The notes beneath the pieces were generated by a model. It saw only the letters and a program-made list of their open reading frames with translations, did no database searches and was not told where the DNA came from. A program made the position numbers and the translations under genes. Of a stretch of 64,000 nucleotides of DNA, positions 22,301 to 31,249 are shown one piece after another. Source of the stretch: Mesorhizobium sp. WSM3859 (GTDB taxonomy: Bacteria > Pseudomonadota > Alphaproteobacteria > Rhizobiales > Rhizobiaceae); contig NZ_NSGG01000002.1 of the NCBI RefSeq assembly GCF_002295065.1, positions 496,001-560,000 on the forward strand. Direction: 5' to 3'. Positions within the stretch are counted from its first letter, which is position 1. Each line of letters starts with the position of its first letter.

Positions 22301-24091
22301 ATGCTCGATACCATCCTTACCTTCGTCGCCACGTTGTTAGTCGCGGTATTCGCGATGATAATGCTGCTGGCCGGCGTCGAGACATGGAACGGCGCGATGA
22401 TCGAGCCGCTTCTCCTGCGCCGAACGCTCCTGCTTCTCATCCCGATAGCAGGGATCGGCCTGGCGTTTCTTCGGGCTCGCCGCAGCCTGCGTAAGGCTCG
22501 AGCGAAACGCGAGCCGGCGGATTCCTGCGAGAATGCCCGCTCGGCCGGGCAGGCTCGCCCTGCCGCGGACCTCGCTCGCCGGCGCACCAAGGCTGCCGGC
22601 CGCGACGTCGCCGCACAGATGGTGGCGGAGTCCCAGGCGCGGGCCAAACGCTCCGACGATGCCCACAGGGCGAAAATCCGCGCGCATGTCGAGCGCAAGG
22701 CACCGCCCACCAGCGATGCCGGCCGTGCGGCGATCGCGCTCGCCGCGCGCGCCTGCCTTGCCATCCGCCACGTCTTCCCGCCGCGCCACCCGCAGCGCTC
22801 GATGAGCTTTTTCGGCAGCGTGCCGCTGGCGCCCGACGATCTGGACTGGCCGATGATCCACAACCGCAAGGGGCTGCTGGAGCCGCTCACCTTCATGGGC
22901 CAAGTCGACCTCGGCGCGCTGCCCGACGGGCCGGCACGCTCGCTGCTCCCCGCGCACGGCTATCTTTATTTCTTCGCGCCGATGTCGGGCAATTTCGACG
23001 GCGATGCGAGCCATTTCGTCGTCCGCTACGTCGAGGGAAAGGCCCGAAAGGACTGGGGTCCTCAGCACAATCCCGGATTTCTGGAGCCGATCGACGGCGC
23101 CGAGAACGCCCGCTACCGATATCCCTGGCTGACCTGGCACGACAAGCCGGAGAAGGTCTATCCACGCTTCTATCCGCGCATCGAGATCGAGCTCGGCTGG
23201 TTGGAGGACGTCGCCGAGGTGGAGGAAGGCGATCCGGATGCCGGCGACGGCTTCCCATGGGAGGTCGCCAAGCAGCGCCGCCGCCAGCAGCTCGTCGCGT
23301 TTCACGGCGCGCCAGTCTCCTGGAACGACGCACTCTCCGCGCACGCCAAGCCAACGGACCGGCTCTGGATCCCGTTCGAGGGTTTTCCGACCAACCGCCG
23401 GACGGCGGATGTCCTGCTCGGTTACCTGAAGTCATACATCAAGGAGGAGACCATCGGGATCAAGGCTCGGCTCGACACCCTGCCGGCGAGGTTCGAGGAC
23501 CCGGAGGGGTCGCGACTCTCCGCCCTGCTCGAACGCTACGCGCAATTCGAAAAGGACCACTGGCGGATTTTTCAGCTGGCAACGACCGGAGAGGCTCAGC
23601 GTGGCAATGCGCTCGACGAGAACCAGCGGACCGAACTCCTTGCGCTACTCGAGGAGTTGCGCGCCGGCGCGCTGCCGGAAGGTGTGCTCGAGCGCCACTA
23701 TATGCACAAGCGCCTGCCTATGGTGCTGAACGAGTGGATCGCGAGGGCGGCGGTTGAAGGCGCCGAAAGCGCGCTCACCGATCCGGACGGGATCGCGCAG
23801 CTGCCCGACGCTGTCGTCGAGGCGCTCCGCTACCGGCACAGCGTGCTGCGCGACCCAGACTTCAGCAAGAACGGCTCATACGCACAGCACCAGATGCTGG
23901 GCCGCGGCGTCGCCATCCAAGACGCGGCCGAGTTGATGGCGCCCGAGCACATCCTTCTGCTCCAGCTTCGCTGGGACAATGCGCTCGACTGGCACATGGG
24001 CGACGCCGGCGCGGCGCAATACTGGATCCGTCCGGCCGACCTAGCGGCGCGGCGTTTCGAGAACACCGTGCTCACCTTCGAGAGCCACTGA
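22301..24091 (+). CDS. DUF1963 (YwqG-like) protein with N-terminal membrane anchor
   Basis: 596 residues from ATG 22301. Two hydrophobic segments lie in residues about 5-25 and 37-55, followed by an Arg/Ala-rich, probably helical linker to about 150. The DUF1963 domain begins near SMSFFGSVPLAPDDLDWPM (about 167) and continues through LTFMGQVDLGALPDG and HGYLYFFAP; the C-terminal HILLLQLRWDNALDWHMGD resembles the end of the same fold. Function of the family is unknown. It is about twice the usual length of a lone DUF1963 protein. GGCGGGG lies about 8 nt before ATG; GTG 22286 is a less likely start. Confidence 0.8.
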   Translation: MLDTILTFVATLLVAVFAMIMLLAGVETWNGAMIEPLLLRRTLLLLIPIAGIGLAFLRARRSLRKARAKREPADSCENARSAGQARPAADLARRRTKAAGRDVAAQMVAESQARAKRSDDAHRAKIRAHVERKAPPTSDAGRAAIALAARACLAIRHVFPPRHPQRSMSFFGSVPLAPDDLDWPMIHNRKGLLEPLTFMGQVDLGALPDGPARSLLPAHGYLYFFAPMSGNFDGDASHFVVRYVEGKARKDWGPQHNPGFLEPIDGAENARYRYPWLTWHDKPEKVYPRFYPRIEIELGWLEDVAEVEEGDPDAGDGFPWEVAKQRRRQQLVAFHGAPVSWNDALSAHAKPTDRLWIPFEGFPTNRRTADVLLGYLKSYIKEETIGIKARLDTLPARFEDPEGSRLSALLERYAQFEKDHWRIFQLATTGEAQRGNALDENQRTELLALLEELRAGALPEGVLERHYMHKRLPMVLNEWIARAAVEGAESALTDPDGIAQLPDAVVEALRYRHSVLRDPDFSKNGSYAQHQMLGRGVAIQDAAELMAPEHILLLQLRWDNALDWHMGDAGAAQYWIRPADLAARRFENTVLTFESH

Positions 24092-24538
24092 AGCGAGGGT
24101 GTCTCCCGAGGGCGCTGGTCGGCCCGCTGGACAGCCGGCGATAACAGGTGGGTTAGATGGCGGTCAGCGTAGAATGGGTCAGCGAGGGCCTGCGCTTCAG
24201 TTCACCGAAGGAAGAGCCGGGTTGGATCGTCGTACAGACCGGTGAATTCATCTACGCTGCCGCCCTGATCGGCGGTCCGGCTGAAGCCAATCGCGCGTGT
24301 TCGCGCACCAATGGAGGCGAGCAACGAACGCTGGGGTGCTGTTCGATCTTTCGCGGCAGCACATCATCGCAAAGCACGAGTTCCCAAGACGCGGGCGAGG
24401 CATGCCGCTTTCGATGAGGGACGGCGACGGCGGCTGAAATCGGATGTGCGCCAAACCTTTTCCGCCGACAGGCGTTGTTGTTCGCCAGGCCGGTTCCGCC
24501 GGCAGGATGGCGCGACAGCCAGCGGAGAGGCTCAACCG
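24092..24538. other. Gap without a convincing gene
   Basis: 447 nt between the DUF1963 gene and the HAD-ATPase gene. The only sizeable frame that begins here is an 86-codon one at 24157-24417, preceded by AGGTGG, whose second half is low-complexity and resembles nothing I know. It could be decayed gene sequence. A ribosome-binding site (GGAGAGG, about 24524) at its right end serves the next gene. Confidence 0.5.
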
Positions 24539-26251
24539 ATGTATTTCATGGCATTGGCCACCGACTATGACGGCACGCTGGCGCATGATGGGCTGGTCAC
24601 TGCGAGCACGATCTCGGCGCTGGAGAAGCTGAAGAAATCCGGGCGCAAGCTGATCCTGGTGACGGGGCGCGAACTGCCCGATCTGAAGGAGGTGTTTCCG
24701 GAAATCTCCCTGTTCGACAAGGTCGTGGCGGAGAACGGCGCGCTGATCTACACGCCGGCCAGCGAGGAAGAGCGCACGATCTCGCCCTCGCCTTCCACGG
24801 ATCTCGTCGACAGGCTGAAGAAGCGCGGCGTGAAGCCGCTCTCGGTCGGGCGCTCGATCGTCGCCACCTGGGAGCCGCACCAGGCTACCGTGCTCGACGT
24901 CATCAAGAAGCTCGGGCTGGAACTTGAGATCATCTTCAACAAGGGCGCGGTGATGATCCTGCCTTCCGGCATCAACAAGGCGACCGGGCTAGTGGCCGCG
25001 CTCGAAGACCTGAAGCTGTCGCCGCACAATGTCGTGGGCGTCGGCGACGCCGAAAACGACCATGCCTTCCTCAGGGCTTCCGGCTGCAGCGTCGCGGTGG
25101 CCAACGCATTGCCCGCTGTCAAGGAAACCGCCGACCTCCTCACCAAGGAGGTGCGCGGCAAGGGCGTCGAGGAACTGATCCGCAAACTGATCAAGCACGA
25201 CCACCTGATTGCCAGGAGGCGCTCGCGCGGTGTGCTGCTCGGGACTTCGCGCGGCAAGGAGATTTACCTGTCGCCGACAGAGACGGTGCTGATTGCCGGC
25301 AGTTCGGGCATCGGCAAATCGACCCTGGCCACGGCACTCACCGAGCGGTTGGTCGAGAAGGGGCTGCAGTTCTGCATATTCGATCCCGAAGGCGACTATG
25401 ACGGGCTGAAGGGCGCGGTTCCGCTCGGCAATGGCTCGACCGCGCCGAACAAGGAGCAACTGCTGGAACTGCTCGAAAAGCCGCAAAACAATGTCGTGGT
25501 CAACGGGCTGGCGCTGAAGGTCGATGAGCGTCCCGGTTTCTTCGCCGAACTGCTGCCCGGCCTCGGCAATGTCCGTTACCGGACGGCAAGGCCGCACTGG
25601 CTGGTCATCGACGAGGCGCATCATTTGATGCCCAAGCGCCGCGGAGATACGCGATCCGTACTTTCGATCGAGCTGCCCGGCACGGTGCTGATCACCGTCC
25701 ATCCCGAAGCGATTTCCACCGATGCCTTGCGCCTGGTGACGGCGGTGATCGCGCTCGGGCCCAAGGCCAAGGGCGTCATCAAGACCTTCTGCAAGGAAAC
25801 CGGGCTCCAGGCGCCCAAGAACATTCCATCGCCCAAGGGCGACCGCGTGCTGTTCTGGCGGCCGCATGACGGCAAGAAGCCGTCTACGGTCAAGGCCATC
25901 GAGCCCGCCCAGTCGCTGAAGAGGCACAGTCGCAAATATGCCGAGGGCGAACTCGACGAGGCGGGTAGCTTCTATTTTACCGGGCCAAGGAAGGCGATGA
26001 ACCTCAGAGCCCATAACCTCATCATCTTCGCGCAGATGGCGGAAGGCATCGACGACAAGACCTGGGAATATCACCTGCGCGCCGGCGATTACTCCAAATG
26101 GTTCCGCCAGCAGATCAGGGACAAGGAGCTTGCCCGCGAGACGGCACAGGCGGAGAAGGACAAGGCGTTGTCTGCCGAGGAGAGCCGCAAGCTGGTCATC
26201 GACGCCGTGCGGAGGCGCTACACGGCGCCGGCGACTGCGCCGGAGAAGTAG
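24539..26251 (+). CDS. HAD-IIB phosphatase fused to a HerA/DUF87-like P-loop ATPase
   Basis: 570 residues. Residues 1 to about 225 are a HAD-IIB (Cof/sucrose-phosphatase-like) phosphatase with DYDGTLA near 9-15, ILVTGRELPDL near 40, and VGVGDAENDHAFL near 175. Residues about 235-510 are an NTPase: Walker A GSSGIGKST near 254-262, FDPEGDYD near 283, Walker B WLVIDEAHHL near 354-363, and LITVHPEA as a sensor-like segment, reminiscent of HerA/VirB4/DUF87 ATPases. I chose ATG 24539, 8 nt after GGAGAGG; the frame extends upstream without homology. No signal peptide or membrane segment. Role unknown; coupling of an ATPase to a small-molecule phosphatase is inference. Confidence 0.85.
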   Translation: MYFMALATDYDGTLAHDGLVTASTISALEKLKKSGRKLILVTGRELPDLKEVFPEISLFDKVVAENGALIYTPASEEERTISPSPSTDLVDRLKKRGVKPLSVGRSIVATWEPHQATVLDVIKKLGLELEIIFNKGAVMILPSGINKATGLVAALEDLKLSPHNVVGVGDAENDHAFLRASGCSVAVANALPAVKETADLLTKEVRGKGVEELIRKLIKHDHLIARRRSRGVLLGTSRGKEIYLSPTETVLIAGSSGIGKSTLATALTERLVEKGLQFCIFDPEGDYDGLKGAVPLGNGSTAPNKEQLLELLEKPQNNVVVNGLALKVDERPGFFAELLPGLGNVRYRTARPHWLVIDEAHHLMPKRRGDTRSVLSIELPGTVLITVHPEAISTDALRLVTAVIALGPKAKGVIKTFCKETGLQAPKNIPSPKGDRVLFWRPHDGKKPSTVKAIEPAQSLKRHSRKYAEGELDEAGSFYFTGPRKAMNLRAHNLIIFAQMAEGIDDKTWEYHLRAGDYSKWFRQQIRDKELARETAQAEKDKALSAEESRKLVIDAVRRRYTAPATAPEK

Positions 26252-26270
26252 GGTTGGTCGTCGAACCTGA

Positions 26271-26291
26271 GAAAGGCGAGCTCAGCTCGCC
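26271..26291 (-). terminator. Weak hairpin at the smc stop
   Basis: GGCGAG (26275-26280) pairs with CTCGCC (26286-26291) around a 5-nt loop and overlaps the smc stop codon. On the minus strand it is followed by TTTC only. It lies in the 30-nt gap between convergent genes and may act as a poor terminator. Confidence 0.35.
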
Positions 26292-29200
26292 TCGCGCATC
26301 GCTTCAGCGGCCTGCAGGTCGACCGAGACCAGTTGGCTCACCCCCTGCTCGGCCATGGTGACGCCGAACAGGCGGTCCATGCGCGCCATGGTGATCGGGT
26401 TGTGGGTGATGATGACGAAGCGCGTCTCGGTGGTCTTCGACATCTCGTCCATCAGATTGCAGAAGCGCTCGACATTGTGGTCGTCGAGCGGCGCGTCGAC
26501 CTCGTCGAGCACGCAGATCGGCGCCGGGTTGGTGAGGAAGACGGCGAAGATCAGCGACATCGCTGTCAGGGCCTGCTCGCCGCCGGAGAGCAGCGTCATG
26601 GTCTGCGGCTTCTTGCCGGGCGGGCGAGCGAGGATTTCCAGCCCCGCTTCCAGCGGATCTTCCGACTCGATCAGCTGCAGCTCGGCCGTGCCGCCGCCGA
26701 AGAGGTGCGAGAACAACCGCTGGAAATGGCCGTTGACGACCTCGAAGGCCGAGAGAAGCCGCTCGCGGCCCTCGCGGTTGAGGCTCTGGATCGCCTGGCG
26801 CAGTTTCCTGATCGCCTCGATGATGTCCTCGCGCTCGGAAACGATGGTCTCCAGCCGTTCGGACAATTCCCGCTGCTCTTCCTCGGCGCGCAGATTGACG
26901 GCGCCGAGCCGCTCGCGCTCGATCTTCAGTCGGTCGAGCTGGCGCTCGATCTCGGCCATGTCGGGCATCGGATCGTCGGCTTTGAGCCCGGTATGCTGGA
27001 TGACCAGATGCGGCGGCGTGTTGAGCGCCTCCTGGATGCGCGCCTCGACCTCGGCGCGGCGCTCGTCCGCCGCGGTGAGCCGCTCCTCGGCGCGCACGCG
27101 GGTCTCGCGCGCCTCGGCGAGCGACTGGATCGCGGCGGTGGCCGCCTTGTCCAGCTCCGCCTGCTTGTTTTCCGCCTCCTGCAGCCGGTCGCTCGCCGTC
27201 TGGCGCAGCGTCTCCGCCTCTGAAAGCTGCGTCAGCAAAGCGCGGCGCTTGGCGTCGATCTCGTCCGGCGCATCCGCCAGCCGCTCGCGCTCGGCTTCGG
27301 CCTCGGCCTTGCGCTCGCCGAGCGCGGCGATCTGCGTCGAGGCGTTTTCGGCGCGCTCCACCCAGTTCCTGCGCTCGGCGCCGATGGCGTCGAGCCGGCG
27401 CATGCGCGCCTCGGCCTCGCGGCGAAGCCCCTCATGCACGGCGCGCGCGTCGGCAAGCGTGGCGCGGTCGCGCGAGACATTGGCCGAAGCCTGTTCGAGC
27501 TGCAGCTGAAGATCGCCGAGATCGGGCGCGTCCTTCAGCATCTCCTCGGCTTCGAGGAAGGTAGCCTGCGTCTCCTCATGGCTTTCGACGATGCGCGCGC
27601 GGGTGTCTTCCAAGGCAACGCGGCGGCTCACCAGCTCGCCGCCGGCCTTCTCGGCCTCGGCCAGCGCGTTGCGGGCAGCGTCCAGCGCATGCTGGGCGTC
27701 GCGGGCGGCCTGGCGCGCACTGCGCTCGGCCTCGCTTGCCTGGCGCATCGCCTGCTCCGCATGCGCCAGCGCCTCCTCGGCCTCGCGCACGACGCTCGTC
27801 GCCTGCACGGCCTCGGCATCGAGCTCGGCCAGGCGGTTCTTCTGCGCCAGCCGCAGCGCGGCGGCGGTCGGGGCGTCGGCGCTCGCCGTCAGGCCGTCCC
27901 AACGCCAGAGCGCGCCATCGCGGCTGACCAGCCGCTGGCCGGGAGCCAGAAGCGCTTGGAGCCGGCGGCCGTCGGCGGCGTCGACAATGCCGATCTGCGC
28001 CAGGCGGCGGGCGAGCTGCGCCGGCGCGCGGACGACACTGGCCAGGCTCTTCACGCCTTCGGGCAATGACGCGTCGCCGGGCTGCACCGCGCTTTCGCCC
28101 CAATGCACCGGGGCACTGCGGTCGAGCGGGACGTCAAGGTCCTCGCCAAGGGCTGCGCCAAGCGCCGTCTCGTAGCCGCGCTCGACGCTGATCTGCTCAA
28201 GCACCGAAGGGAAAAGATCACCGCCGCTGGTGGCGTTGAGGATCTTGGCCAGCGTGCGCGCTTCGGTCTCGATGCGCGCCAGTTCCGCCCTGGCATCCTG
28301 CAGCGGCGGCCTTGCGGCGCTCTCGGTGGCGCGGGCCTCGGCGACCGCCTGCTCGGCGGCGATCGCGCCGGCCTCGCTCTCTTCCAGCCTGGCCAGCGCA
28401 TCCTCGACCAGCAGCCGCTTCTCGGCGGGGTCCGGCAGGCCGGAAATGCGCGCGACGATGTCGGAAAGCTCGCGGTCGACCTCGGCGAGCTGGCGGGCGA
28501 AGCGGTCGCGGCGCTCGGCGATCTCGCGCAGGCTGCGCTCGATCTGGTGGCGCGAGGCGGCGGCCTCGGCGCGCTCAGCGGTCAGCGCGGCAAGCCTTGC
28601 TTCGCTCTGCGACAACGTCGCGCCGGCCTGCTCGAAAGCGGCGCGTGTGGTCGCCTCGCGTTCGGCGGCGCCTGCGTTATCGGAGTTGAGCTCGGCCTCC
28701 TCGGCGCGCAGGCGCTCCAGGATATCGGCATTGTCGCGCACCATCCGCTCCTCGCGGGCGATGTCGGCGTCGAGCTGCTGCAGGCGGCGTTCAAGCTCGG
28801 TCTGGCGGGCGCGGATGCGGCCGGCTTCTTCCTCAATCTGGGTCTTGGCGATCGACAGGCGCTGGAAGGCGGCGGCAGCGGCGGCTTCGGCGTCGCGCAA
28901 ATCGGGCAGCCGGTGCGCGGCGATGGCCTGCTCCCTGGCGGCGGCCATCTGGGCGGCGGCGCGGTCGCCGACCAGGGTGGTGGCGACGGCAAGCGCGGAA
29001 CGCGCCTCGCCTTCCTGGGTCTTTGCCAGTGTCCAGCGCAGATGCAGCAGCGTCGCTTCGGCCTTGCGGATATCGGCCGACAGGTTCTTGAAGCGCGAGG
29101 CCTGGCGCGCCTGGCGCTTCAGGCTCTCGATCTGGCCTTCCAGCTCGCCGACGACGTCGTCGAGCCGTTCGAGGTTCTGCTCGGCCGCCTTCAGCCTCAG

Positions 29201-29743
29201 TTCGGCTTCATGACGGCGCGTGTGCAGGCCGGAAATGCCGGCGGCCTCTTCGAGCAGCGCGCGGCGGGCCTGCGGCTTTGCCTGGATCAACTCGCCGATG
29301 CGGCCCTGGCCGACCATGGAAGGCGAACGGGCGCCGGTCGACTGGTCGGCGAACAGAAGCTGCACGTCCTTGGCGCGGGCTTCCTTGCCGTTGATGCGGT
29401 AGAGCGAGCCGGCCTCGCGCTCGATGCGGCGCGACACCTGCAGTTCGTCGGCGTCGTTGAAGGCGGCGGGCGCGGTGCGGTCGCTGTTGTCAAGGAAAAG
29501 CGTGACTTCGGCGGTGTTGCGGGCCGGACGCGCGCCGGAGCCGGAGAAGATCACGTCGTCCATGCCGGACGCGCGCATGTTCTTGTAGGAGCTTTCGCCC
29601 ATCACCCAGCGCAAGGCTTCGACGAGGTTCGACTTGCCGCAGCCGTTCGGCCCGACAATGCCGGTCAGCCCGCGTTCGATGACGAACTCGCCGGGCTCGA
29701 CGAAGGATTTGAAACCGAGAAGGCGAAGGCGCGAAAATTTCAT
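26282..29743 (-). CDS. smc: Chromosome segregation ATPase SMC
   Basis: 1153 residues, normal length. Walker A GPNGCGKSN is near residues 32-40, followed by two long heptad-rich coiled-coil arms (about 165-480 and 640-1000) flanking a hinge around 490-630. The C-terminal head has the ABC signature LLSGGEQALTA near 1055 and Walker B PICVLDEVDAPLDD near 1083. It dimerises at the hinge and, with ScpAB, organises and segregates the chromosome. It lies downstream of the DsbA-like gene on the same strand with a 63-nt gap. Confidence 0.97.
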   Translation of the reverse strand: MKFSRLRLLGFKSFVEPGEFVIERGLTGIVGPNGCGKSNLVEALRWVMGESSYKNMRASGMDDVIFSGSGARPARNTAEVTLFLDNSDRTAPAAFNDADELQVSRRIEREAGSLYRINGKEARAKDVQLLFADQSTGARSPSMVGQGRIGELIQAKPQARRALLEEAAGISGLHTRRHEAELRLKAAEQNLERLDDVVGELEGQIESLKRQARQASRFKNLSADIRKAEATLLHLRWTLAKTQEGEARSALAVATTLVGDRAAAQMAAAREQAIAAHRLPDLRDAEAAAAAAFQRLSIAKTQIEEEAGRIRARQTELERRLQQLDADIAREERMVRDNADILERLRAEEAELNSDNAGAAEREATTRAAFEQAGATLSQSEARLAALTAERAEAAASRHQIERSLREIAERRDRFARQLAEVDRELSDIVARISGLPDPAEKRLLVEDALARLEESEAGAIAAEQAVAEARATESAARPPLQDARAELARIETEARTLAKILNATSGGDLFPSVLEQISVERGYETALGAALGEDLDVPLDRSAPVHWGESAVQPGDASLPEGVKSLASVVRAPAQLARRLAQIGIVDAADGRRLQALLAPGQRLVSRDGALWRWDGLTASADAPTAAALRLAQKNRLAELDAEAVQATSVVREAEEALAHAEQAMRQASEAERSARQAARDAQHALDAARNALAEAEKAGGELVSRRVALEDTRARIVESHEETQATFLEAEEMLKDAPDLGDLQLQLEQASANVSRDRATLADARAVHEGLRREAEARMRRLDAIGAERRNWVERAENASTQIAALGERKAEAEAERERLADAPDEIDAKRRALLTQLSEAETLRQTASDRLQEAENKQAELDKAATAAIQSLAEARETRVRAEERLTAADERRAEVEARIQEALNTPPHLVIQHTGLKADDPMPDMAEIERQLDRLKIERERLGAVNLRAEEEQRELSERLETIVSEREDIIEAIRKLRQAIQSLNREGRERLLSAFEVVNGHFQRLFSHLFGGGTAELQLIESEDPLEAGLEILARPPGKKPQTMTLLSGGEQALTAMSLIFAVFLTNPAPICVLDEVDAPLDDHNVERFCNLMDEMSKTTETRFVIITHNPITMARMDRLFGVTMAEQGVSQLVSVDLQAAEAMREAS

Positions 29744-29806
29744 TCGCGCCGCCCTACACTACAGATGCGCGCGCCAAAACCTGACCGCTTCGGCGCGGCC
29801 TGGATG

Positions 29807-30553
29807 TCAGAGCAGAGGGTCGATGATGGCCGACATTTCCTCAATCGACATCGCCCCTTTGTAGGTCTTTCCGTTGATGAAGAAGGTCGGCGTCGAGTCG
29901 ACCTTGAACTCGTCCGCTCCGCGTTTCTGGACTGCTCTCACATCGTCCAGAAGTTTCTGGTCCGTCAAGCAGGACTCAAAGGACTCCTGTGTAAAACCGG
30001 CGAGCTTGGAGATCTGCAGCAGCGCTTCCTTGGTGTTGTTGACGCCAACCCAGCTCGGCTGCTGCTTGAACAGCACGTCGACCATGGCGAAGTAGTTGTC
30101 CTTGGAGCAGCGCGCCAGCATGAAGCCGGCCTCGGCGCTCGGATCGAAGGGGAACTCGCGCAGGATGTAGCGGACCTTGCCGGTGTCGATATATTTGGTC
30201 TTCAACTCCGGGAAGGTGGTCATCGCGAAATGCGCGCAATGCGGGCAGGTCATCGACGCGTATTCGACGACGGTGACCTTGGCGTCGTCCTTGCCAAGCT
30301 GCTTTTCGGGCAGCGCGCCGGGCTTGAGCAGTTCCGCCATGTCGACCGTGCCCTGTGCCTCCGGCACTTGGACGGCCGCCGGCGTCGCGGCCGGCTTGGC
30401 AGGCGTCGACGGGTTGGCAGGCTTCACATCGGCGGCCTTGGCCTCCTCGCCGGAGTCGCTGCACGCTGCGAGCAGCGCCACCGCAGGAACAGCGGCCAGC
30501 GCGGTCAGAACGTTTCTGCGGGACAAGCTATTGCCAAACGGGGCACGGTTCAT
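29807..30553 (-). CDS. DsbA-family thiol:disulfide oxidoreductase, secreted lipoprotein
   Basis: 248 residues from ATG 30553. The N-terminus has a twin-arginine-like SRRNVL, a hydrophobic stretch and a lipobox LAAC with Cys31, so a lipid-anchored periplasmic location is likely. A Pro/Ala-rich linker (about 40-65) precedes a DsbA/thioredoxin_4 domain with active site C103-P-H-C106 and the cis-Pro segment STPTFFINGK near 220. Expected to form or isomerise disulfides in exported proteins. The DUF721 / DsbA / SMC order is common in rhizobia. Confidence 0.92.
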   Translation of the reverse strand: MNRAPFGNSLSRRNVLTALAAVPAVALLAACSDSGEEAKAADVKPANPSTPAKPAATPAAVQVPEAQGTVDMAELLKPGALPEKQLGKDDAKVTVVEYASMTCPHCAHFAMTTFPELKTKYIDTGKVRYILREFPFDPSAEAGFMLARCSKDNYFAMVDVLFKQQPSWVGVNNTKEALLQISKLAGFTQESFESCLTDQKLLDDVRAVQKRGADEFKVDSTPTFFINGKTYKGAMSIEEMSAIIDPLL

Positions 30554-30707
30554 GCGAATCACCTGATATCGGTTGGATTTTGCAATGCAAGGGCTAGAAA
30601 AGGCGAGAGTTGGCGCGAATTAAGGCATCGCGATCCCCAATCCAACCGCGAAACTTGATCTTGAGCATCACGAATGCGCGAGATTGGTGACGCATTCATG
30701 ACGCTTC

Positions 30708-31217
30708 TTACGACCCTTTGGGCTTCCTTTCACCCATAATTGTAGCGCCGAGCCGCTCCAGCGAAGCGCGCAGGCCGTCATCCTCGATCTTGCCGACCAG
30801 ATGCGAAAGTTTCGCCTTCTCGGCCTCGGTCAAGGGGCGCGGCGCTGGCTTCGGCCGCGCCTTTTGCGAAAACACCGGTTTCTGCAGGATCTTGATGCGG
30901 CCGATGGCGTTGAAGCCCAGGAAGGCGTTGACGCGATTGATGACCTCGCCGGCCTCGTGCTGCAGATGCAGCGCCGCCATGCCTTCGCAGGCGATGATCA
31001 GCGTCGCCGGCTCGAACGGGTCGTCCTCGTGCAGGCGGCGCGGCCACTGGATCTTTTCCGGCCGGGAATGAATGGCAAGGCGCGGCCCGGCGATCTCCTC
31101 CCAGGACTGGACCAGCCCTATCGAGATGCCGGCGCGCTTCTTCAGCACCGGGTCGAGGATCTCGGTCGCGAGATCGCTCACCGGAACGGGATTGCCGAAG
31201 GCCCTTTTCCCTGCCAT
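30708..31217 (-). CDS. DUF721 (DciA-like) protein
   Basis: 169 residues. An N-terminal DUF721 domain has LATEILDPVLKKRAG, LVQSWEEIAGPRLA near 36-49, LIIACEGMAALHLQHE near 73-88 and VNAFLGFNAIGRIKI. The C-terminal tail is basic and Pro-rich. Relatives are linked to replicative-helicase loading (DciA), so a role in DNA replication is plausible but not shown here. Only 32 nt separate its start from the divergent mutY start. Confidence 0.82.
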   Translation of the reverse strand: MAGKRAFGNPVPVSDLATEILDPVLKKRAGISIGLVQSWEEIAGPRLAIHSRPEKIQWPRRLHEDDPFEPATLIIACEGMAALHLQHEAGEVINRVNAFLGFNAIGRIKILQKPVFSQKARPKPAPRPLTEAEKAKLSHLVGKIEDDGLRASLERLGATIMGERKPKGS

Positions 31218-31249
31218 GTGCGTTCTCCAGTCCCCAATTCATCCGATCA

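Noticed and set aside
22031..24091. Genomic island integrated at tRNA-Gln
   Set aside because: No integrase, no repeat of the tRNA 3' end and no composition change was seen downstream.
24157..24417. Small plus-strand frame (86 codons) with a possible AGGTGG site
   Set aside because: No recognisable domain; second half is Ser/Cys-rich low complexity. Could be a decayed gene but cannot be supported as a CDS.
28103..30658. Plus-strand open frame of about 850 codons
   Set aside because: Antisense to smc and the DsbA-like gene; low-complexity Gly/Arg/Leu composition and no motif.
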